64,000 bases of DNA, taken from Rossellomorea marisflavi. Lineage in GTDB: Bacteria; Bacillota; Bacilli; Bacillales; Bacillaceae_B. The stretch spans positions 1,492,001-1,556,000 of the forward strand of contig NZ_CP047095.1 in the NCBI RefSeq assembly GCF_009806575.1, in the 5' to 3' direction. The notes under the pieces are model-generated. The model was not told the origin of the DNA, ran no database searches, and was given only the letters and a program-made list of their open reading frames with translations. The translations under genes and the position numbers were made by a program. Positions within the stretch are counted from its first letter, which is position 1. Each line of letters opens with the position of its first letter. Below, piece by piece: positions 60,100 to 64,000 of the stretch.

Positions 60100-61488
60100 T
60101 TACATAAAGAACATGGCTGCAATCGTTGTTACGACTAACCCGATGGTGACCGGGAGAAGGTTGCGACGTGCGAGTTCGAAAGGGTCAACCCCGCAAATCG
60201 CCGCTGCAGGAATCAGAGCCCATGGAACAAGTGTCCCGCCACCGACCCAGATGGCTGCAATCTGTCCAAGGGCTGTGAGGGTCGCAATGCCAGATCCAAT
60301 ACTGTCGGCAAATAGGGAGGCAATGGACCCAACGAGGGAAATACCCGAAAACCCCGAACCATCAAGACCGGTTATGGCACCTACAGCTGTCAGTGTAACG
60401 GCACCTATTGCTTGAGAAATCGGTACGACAGCTGACAACGCAGCCCCCAAATCATTGACGATACCGTGTGAGGTTTGCGGCAGGTGATTACCGATGATGG
60501 CATTAAACCCTGAGTCACCGAGGTAAAAGAACGCTGCGATGGGAATGACGGGACCGAACACTTTGAAACCGAACTGGAATCCGTCAATGAGGAACCCGGT
60601 GGTTCTTGACAAACCTTCTCCTTTGAATGCTGCAAGGGAGATGATAAGAACGATGAACATGGCGGTACCGCCAATCAATGCAGTGGCATCTCCTCCTTGA
60701 AGATTGAAAACAGACATCGCCACCACATTCAGGATGAAAGCAGCGGGAATCAGGATGGCGATGATCCGTCTCAAGACGGGAGAGAGAGAGGATGACGTGT
60801 CCGTTTCGTTAAACAGCAACGGTGAAGTCTCAACCTTCAGTTTTCCCTGTTTCATATCCCTCTTCAGGAAAATGAAGGCCGTCACGGTCGTGACCCCCCC
60901 CATGATCATGACCAGAGGGATACTGGCAGAAATGACATCTCCGATGGGGATGCCTGCTGCATCCGAAGTGAGTTTCGGTGCGGCCTGTATGACAAAGTCC
61001 CCGGAAAGGGCAATCCCGTGTCCGAAAAGGTTCATGGCCATGGCAATTCCGAGAGCCGGAAGCCCCACCCTGAGGGCGACAGGAACAAGTACGGCTCCGA
61101 GTAGGGCGACAGCCGGAGATGGCCAAAAAAACCAGGATATGAACATCATGACGAGACCAATCGTCCAGTAGGCAAGGGTTGGGGTACGGATGAATGAAGC
61201 GAATGGTTTGATCATCACGTCATTGATGCCGGTTGAGGTCAAACTTCTGCTCATGGCGACAATGATGGAGATGACCAGTATGGTGGGAAGCAGTTCCGTG
61301 ATCGCATAGATGAAGCTTGAGAAGATCGAACTGATCGACCCGGTCAATGAGCCGGTGGCGACTGCGGCAATGGTGAAGATCCCAAGGATGCAAATGATGG
61401 TTGTGTCCTTCCTGAACACCATGAAGGCAATGATCAATCCAATGAATGATAAATAGATCCAATGCAGGGAGGTCAAATCGATCCCCAT
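60100..61488 (-). CDS. yhfA: YhfA-like membrane transporter
   Basis: A 462-residue protein with about 12 hydrophobic helices, rich in glycine (GNHLPQTSHGIVNDLG, GLDGSGFSGISLVGSIASLF). The architecture recalls DcuC/TRAP-type C4-dicarboxylate carriers, but the substrate is unknown. The start at 61488 is chosen because AAAGGGG lies 9 nt upstream and the length matches B. subtilis YhfA; the frame to 61584 is open but unsupported. Confidence 0.8.
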   Translation of the reverse strand: MGIDLTSLHWIYLSFIGLIIAFMVFRKDTTIICILGIFTIAAVATGSLTGSISSIFSSFIYAITELLPTILVISIIVAMSRSLTSTGINDVMIKPFASFIRTPTLAYWTIGLVMMFISWFFWPSPAVALLGAVLVPVALRVGLPALGIAMAMNLFGHGIALSGDFVIQAAPKLTSDAAGIPIGDVISASIPLVMIMGGVTTVTAFIFLKRDMKQGKLKVETSPLLFNETDTSSSLSPVLRRIIAILIPAAFILNVVAMSVFNLQGGDATALIGGTAMFIVLIISLAAFKGEGLSRTTGFLIDGFQFGFKVFGPVIPIAAFFYLGDSGFNAIIGNHLPQTSHGIVNDLGAALSAVVPISQAIGAVTLTAVGAITGLDGSGFSGISLVGSIASLFADSIGSGIATLTALGQIAAIWVGGGTLVPWALIPAAAICGVDPFELARRNLLPVTIGLVVTTIAAMFFM

Positions 61489-61631
61489 TAGGAAAACCCC
61501 TTTCCATTCTTTCAGGGCAAAAGCCCTGATTTGTAGTAATAAGATATGAAAGGGTAAACCTGTTCGTGCCAGACGTGGTGTCATTTCCTGGGTAATAGGG
61601 AGGGATATCGTCCATGCCTGCGCAAATATAA

Positions 61632-61656
61632 GGAGCCGCCGAAAATCGGCGGCTCC
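61632..61656 (-). terminator. Intrinsic terminator of hmoB
   Basis: An 11-bp perfect stem GGAGCCGCCGA/TCGGCGGCTCC with a 3-nt loop lies ten bases after the hmoB stop. The exit is only moderately T-rich. Confidence 0.75.
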
Positions 61657-61666
61657 ACTTGCACCA

Positions 61667-62170
61667 TCAGATGGTCGTCACATGATATTTTGTCACATAG
61701 GATGAACGCGGGAAGATATCTTTCTTATTGTCGATTCCGGATTCAGTGCCGCGTTTGGCATGAGCCTTTTTATACTGATTGGATTCCTGCCAACCAAGGA
61801 AGCTCTTTTCATCCTTCCACTGTGTCATGACCACATATGTATCAGAACTTTGGGGTCTCAACACCCTGATTGAGATAAATCCTTCCACTTCTTCCACAAG
61901 ACCGGCACGATTGGTGAAGCGGTATTCGAATAGAGGGCGCCCTTCGTCCGTTACAGGTATATTGTTGCAAACCACAAAGCCTTCTTCCGTGAGTTCCCCG
62001 GATGAATCGAGGATGTCATAGGTGCGGGGGGAACTGAAGACGCTGTCCCCTTCGCTTTCGTGGATCAAAAGTCCATCTTCTCCCTGCATGAGGACCATCT
62101 TCTCCCCTGGATGATCGTCTTTGATCGTCTTAAGGAAATCGTGGGTCCCTGTCGTCATATAAATCTTCAT
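61667..62170 (-). CDS. hmoB: HmoB (YhgC), heme-degrading monooxygenase
   Basis: The 167-residue protein has a C-terminal ABM-type ferredoxin-like domain with NRAGLVEEVEGFISIRVLRP, DTYVVMTQWKDEKSFLGW and the closing SYVTKYHVTT. HmoB opens heme to release iron, giving staphylobilin-like products. The start at 62170 follows GAGGTGATG. Placement next to hemE, divergent from it, is as in B. subtilis. Confidence 0.9.
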   Translation of the reverse strand: MKIYMTTGTHDFLKTIKDDHPGEKMVLMQGEDGLLIHESEGDSVFSSPRTYDILDSSGELTEEGFVVCNNIPVTDEGRPLFEYRFTNRAGLVEEVEGFISIRVLRPQSSDTYVVMTQWKDEKSFLGWQESNQYKKAHAKRGTESGIDNKKDIFPRSSYVTKYHVTTI

Positions 62171-62457
62171 GTCCATCACCTCTAGCGATATAGTTACCTT
62201 CTATTATACCCTTCCCTAAAACCGTTTGCATGTAACATGAAGAGGGAAATGTTTTATAAAACGATGGTGTAGGCGTGAAAATCGGCAATTTTATGACAGT
62301 TGGCACGTAAATCTATACTTTCAGACTGAAAACGTCTATAGTAGTGAGGTTGAGAACATCTGCACTTATGAAAACTCTTACATAATCGTTGGAATCAAAC
62401 TTATTTAGGCTACACTATACATAATGGATGTACGAGGAAAGGTGGACGAACAAGGGT

Positions 62458-63489
62458 ATGAAAGCAATGAATGATACGCTGCTGCGTGCAGCAAGGGGAG
62501 AAGAAACGGAGCATACTCCGGTATGGTTCATGAGACAGGCTGGACGTTCCCAGCCAGAATACAGGGCAATCAAAGAGAAATATTCTCTGTTTGAGATCAC
62601 TCATCAGCCTGAACTCTGCGCATATGTGACGAGACTTCCGGTCGAGCAATATGATGTGGATGCGGCCATCCTTTACAAGGATATCATGTCACCACTGCCA
62701 TCGATCGGGGTGGATGTAGAGATCAAGACGGGAATCGGTCCGGTCATCGACCAACAGATCCGCTCCATGTCGGATGTGGAGAAACTCGGTGAAATCCATC
62801 CGGAAGAGGACGTTCCGTACGTTCTTGATACGATCCGACTGCTGACAACCGAGCAGCTGTCGGTTCCCCTGATCGGATTTGCAGGGGCGCCGTTCACCAT
62901 GGCAAGCTACATGATCGAGGGAGGGCCATCAAAGAATTATAATAAGACGAAGGCCTTCATGTATGAACAGCCTCAAAGCTGGTTCGCCCTCATGGACAAA
63001 CTGTCTGACATGACGATCACGTATGGGAAATCACAGATCAAGGCAGGAGCATCGGCGTTCCAGATTTTTGATTCCTGGGTCGGTTCACTGAATGTACAGG
63101 ATTACCGTTATTTCATAAAGCCTTATATGGAGCGCATCTTCAATGAATTGAAAGAATCCGGTGTTCCCCTAATCCTCTTCGGGGTGGGTGCGAGTCATCT
63201 GGCAAGGGAATGGCATGACCTGCCGGTGGACGTCGTCGGTCTGGACTGGAGACTATCCATCAAGGAAGCAAGGGGAATGGGGCTTACGAAGACCCTTATG
63301 GGTAATCTTGATCCTGCGATCCTCCTTGCACCATGGGAAGTCATCGAAGAGCGTACAAAAGCGATACTGGATCAAGGCATGGAACTGCCTGGCCATATCT
63401 TCAACCTGGGGCACGGAGTGTTCCCTCAGGTGAATCCGGACACATTGAAGAGGCTCGCTGCCTTTGTGCACGACTATAGTTCGAGATAA
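62458..63489 (+). CDS. hemE: Uroporphyrinogen decarboxylase
   Basis: The 343-residue enzyme converts uroporphyrinogen III to coproporphyrinogen III. The signatures [16 protein letters not shown] and [20 protein letters not shown], with Asp in the IFDSWVGSL region and NLGHGVFP, are typical of HemE. The start is uncertain; ATG 62458 gives the usual length, while AAAGGTGG lies 12 nt upstream. ATG 62467 is the alternative. It begins the hemE-hemH cluster. Confidence 0.96.
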   Translation: MKAMNDTLLRAARGEETEHTPVWFMRQAGRSQPEYRAIKEKYSLFEITHQPELCAYVTRLPVEQYDVDAAILYKDIMSPLPSIGVDVEIKTGIGPVIDQQIRSMSDVEKLGEIHPEEDVPYVLDTIRLLTTEQLSVPLIGFAGAPFTMASYMIEGGPSKNYNKTKAFMYEQPQSWFALMDKLSDMTITYGKSQIKAGASAFQIFDSWVGSLNVQDYRYFIKPYMERIFNELKESGVPLILFGVGASHLAREWHDLPVDVVGLDWRLSIKEARGMGLTKTLMGNLDPAILLAPWEVIEERTKAILDQGMELPGHIFNLGHGVFPQVNPDTLKRLAAFVHDYSSR

Positions 63490-63577
63490 CCGATCTGCCA
63501 AGCACTATTTTTGGTATTAATGATACAAACATGGCACAATATTCACAGATAAGTTATCAACTAAGAGGTGAAGAAGT

Positions 63578-64000
63578 ATGTCAAAGAAAAAAATGGGTCT
63601 CCTCGTCATGGCCTACGGGACCCCATATAAAGAAGAAGATTTAGAACGGTATTACACGCATATCCGTCACGGAAGGACTCCATCAAGTGAACTTCTTGAA
63701 GACCTCCGCAGTCGATATGAAGCAATCGGGGAATCTCTCCTTTGGCGAAGATCACCCTGGATCAGGCCAAAAGCCTTGAAGAACATTTGAATGGTATTCA
63801 GGACGAGATCGAATTCAAGATGTATCTCGGCTTGAAGCATATCGAACCGTTCGTGGAAGATGCTGTCGAACAGATGCATCAAGATGGAATTGAAGAAGCG
63901 GTGTCCATCGTACTTGCCCCTCATTTCTCAACCTTCAGTGTGAAGTCCTATAACGGCCGGGCGAAAGAAGCTGCAGAGAAACTTGGAGGACCGGTCATCA
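63578..64000 (+). pseudogene. hemH: Coproporphyrin/ferrochelatase HemH, frameshifted and cut by the window end
   Basis: The first 51 residues ([20 protein letters not shown] and onward to YEAIG) match HemH. After a run of four G (63728-63731) the frame leads to a stop at 63788-63790. The correct sequence continues in the -1 frame ([19 protein letters not shown] through [14 protein letters not shown] and [10 protein letters not shown]) to the window end. One extra G would restore it. HemH inserts iron into coproporphyrin III in Gram-positives and is needed for heme, so a base-call error is likelier than loss. The AGAGGTGAAG ribosome binding site is good. Confidence 0.88.

Noticed and set aside
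1..64000. Search by eye for CRISPR arrays, tRNA/rRNA genes, phage integrases, transposases and toxin-antitoxin pairs
   Set aside because: None was found; the gene order is largely that of the conserved Bacillus core region.

Overview
The window looks like chromosome of a spore-forming, moderate-GC member of the Bacillaceae. The gene order follows the Bacillus subtilis yhe-yha-ecs-hem region closely (bmrCD/yheIH, yheG, yheE, yheC/D, yheB, yheA, yhaX, hemZ, yhaR, yhzD, yhaO-N-M, yhaL, prsA, yhaJ, yhaI, scoC, yhaH, trpP, hit, ecsABC, yhfA, hmoB, hemE, hemH). Sporulation genes are numerous: spoVR, splAB, an alpha/beta SASP, YheC/D coat-type proteins, YhaL and three YjcZ-type peptides. The genus cannot be fixed from sequence reading alone; a marine-type Bacillus/Rossellomorea-like organism is a guess. 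I see no prophage, insertion sequence, CRISPR array, rRNA or tRNA.

Layout. 1-6.9 kb: tail of an FMN reductase, yhdB, a secreted DUF3889 protein, an MFS transporter, spoVR behind a sigma-E-like promoter, a FbpA-like small protein, a tandem structured repeat, an aldo/keto reductase and an APH-fold kinase. 7-10.7 kb: a TPP-riboswitch-controlled ThiXYZ-type pyrimidine/thiamine-precursor uptake operon that also holds a thiamine-binding protein and a TatD-family hydrolase. 10.8-18.4 kb: splAB, a cysteine-less ArsC-like protein, a GltT-type symporter, a PutP/OpuE symporter with its 35-residue partner, photolyase and a universal stress protein. 18.4-22.7 kb: a BmrB/BmrCD-type multidrug ABC exporter behind a leader-peptide attenuator. 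23.4-31.7 kb: a cystine-type ABC transporter, fumarase, a SASP gene, msmX with yxkF, a CstR-like persulfide sensor and a ferritin-like protein. 31.6-36.5 kb: an operon of four tandem YheC/YheD ATP-grasp paralogues. 36.7-50.5 kb: yheB, yheA, yhaX, hemZ, acyl-CoA metabolism, the YhaO/YhaN/YhaM nuclease set, yhaL and prsA. 50.7-64 kb: three YjcZ-type micro-proteins, a second copy of the structured repeat, yhaJ, yhaI, scoC, yhaH, trpP with a TRAP-type leader, hit, ecsABC, yhfA, hmoB, hemE and hemH.

Main points for a second look. (1) A roughly 126-127 bp repeat occurs as tandem copies at two distant loci, and its stems change by compensatory substitutions. (2) The BmrCD leader can be drawn as a classical 1:2 / 2:3 / 3:4 attenuator followed by two terminators. 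(3) Two enzyme-family proteins have lost catalytic residues: the ArsC-like protein and the YhaX HAD protein. (4) YheC/D proteins are expanded to four. (5) bmrD and hemH are each broken by what looks like one missing G in a G-run, so a shared sequencing error is the likeliest explanation. I did not find a convincing wholly new defence or mobile system.
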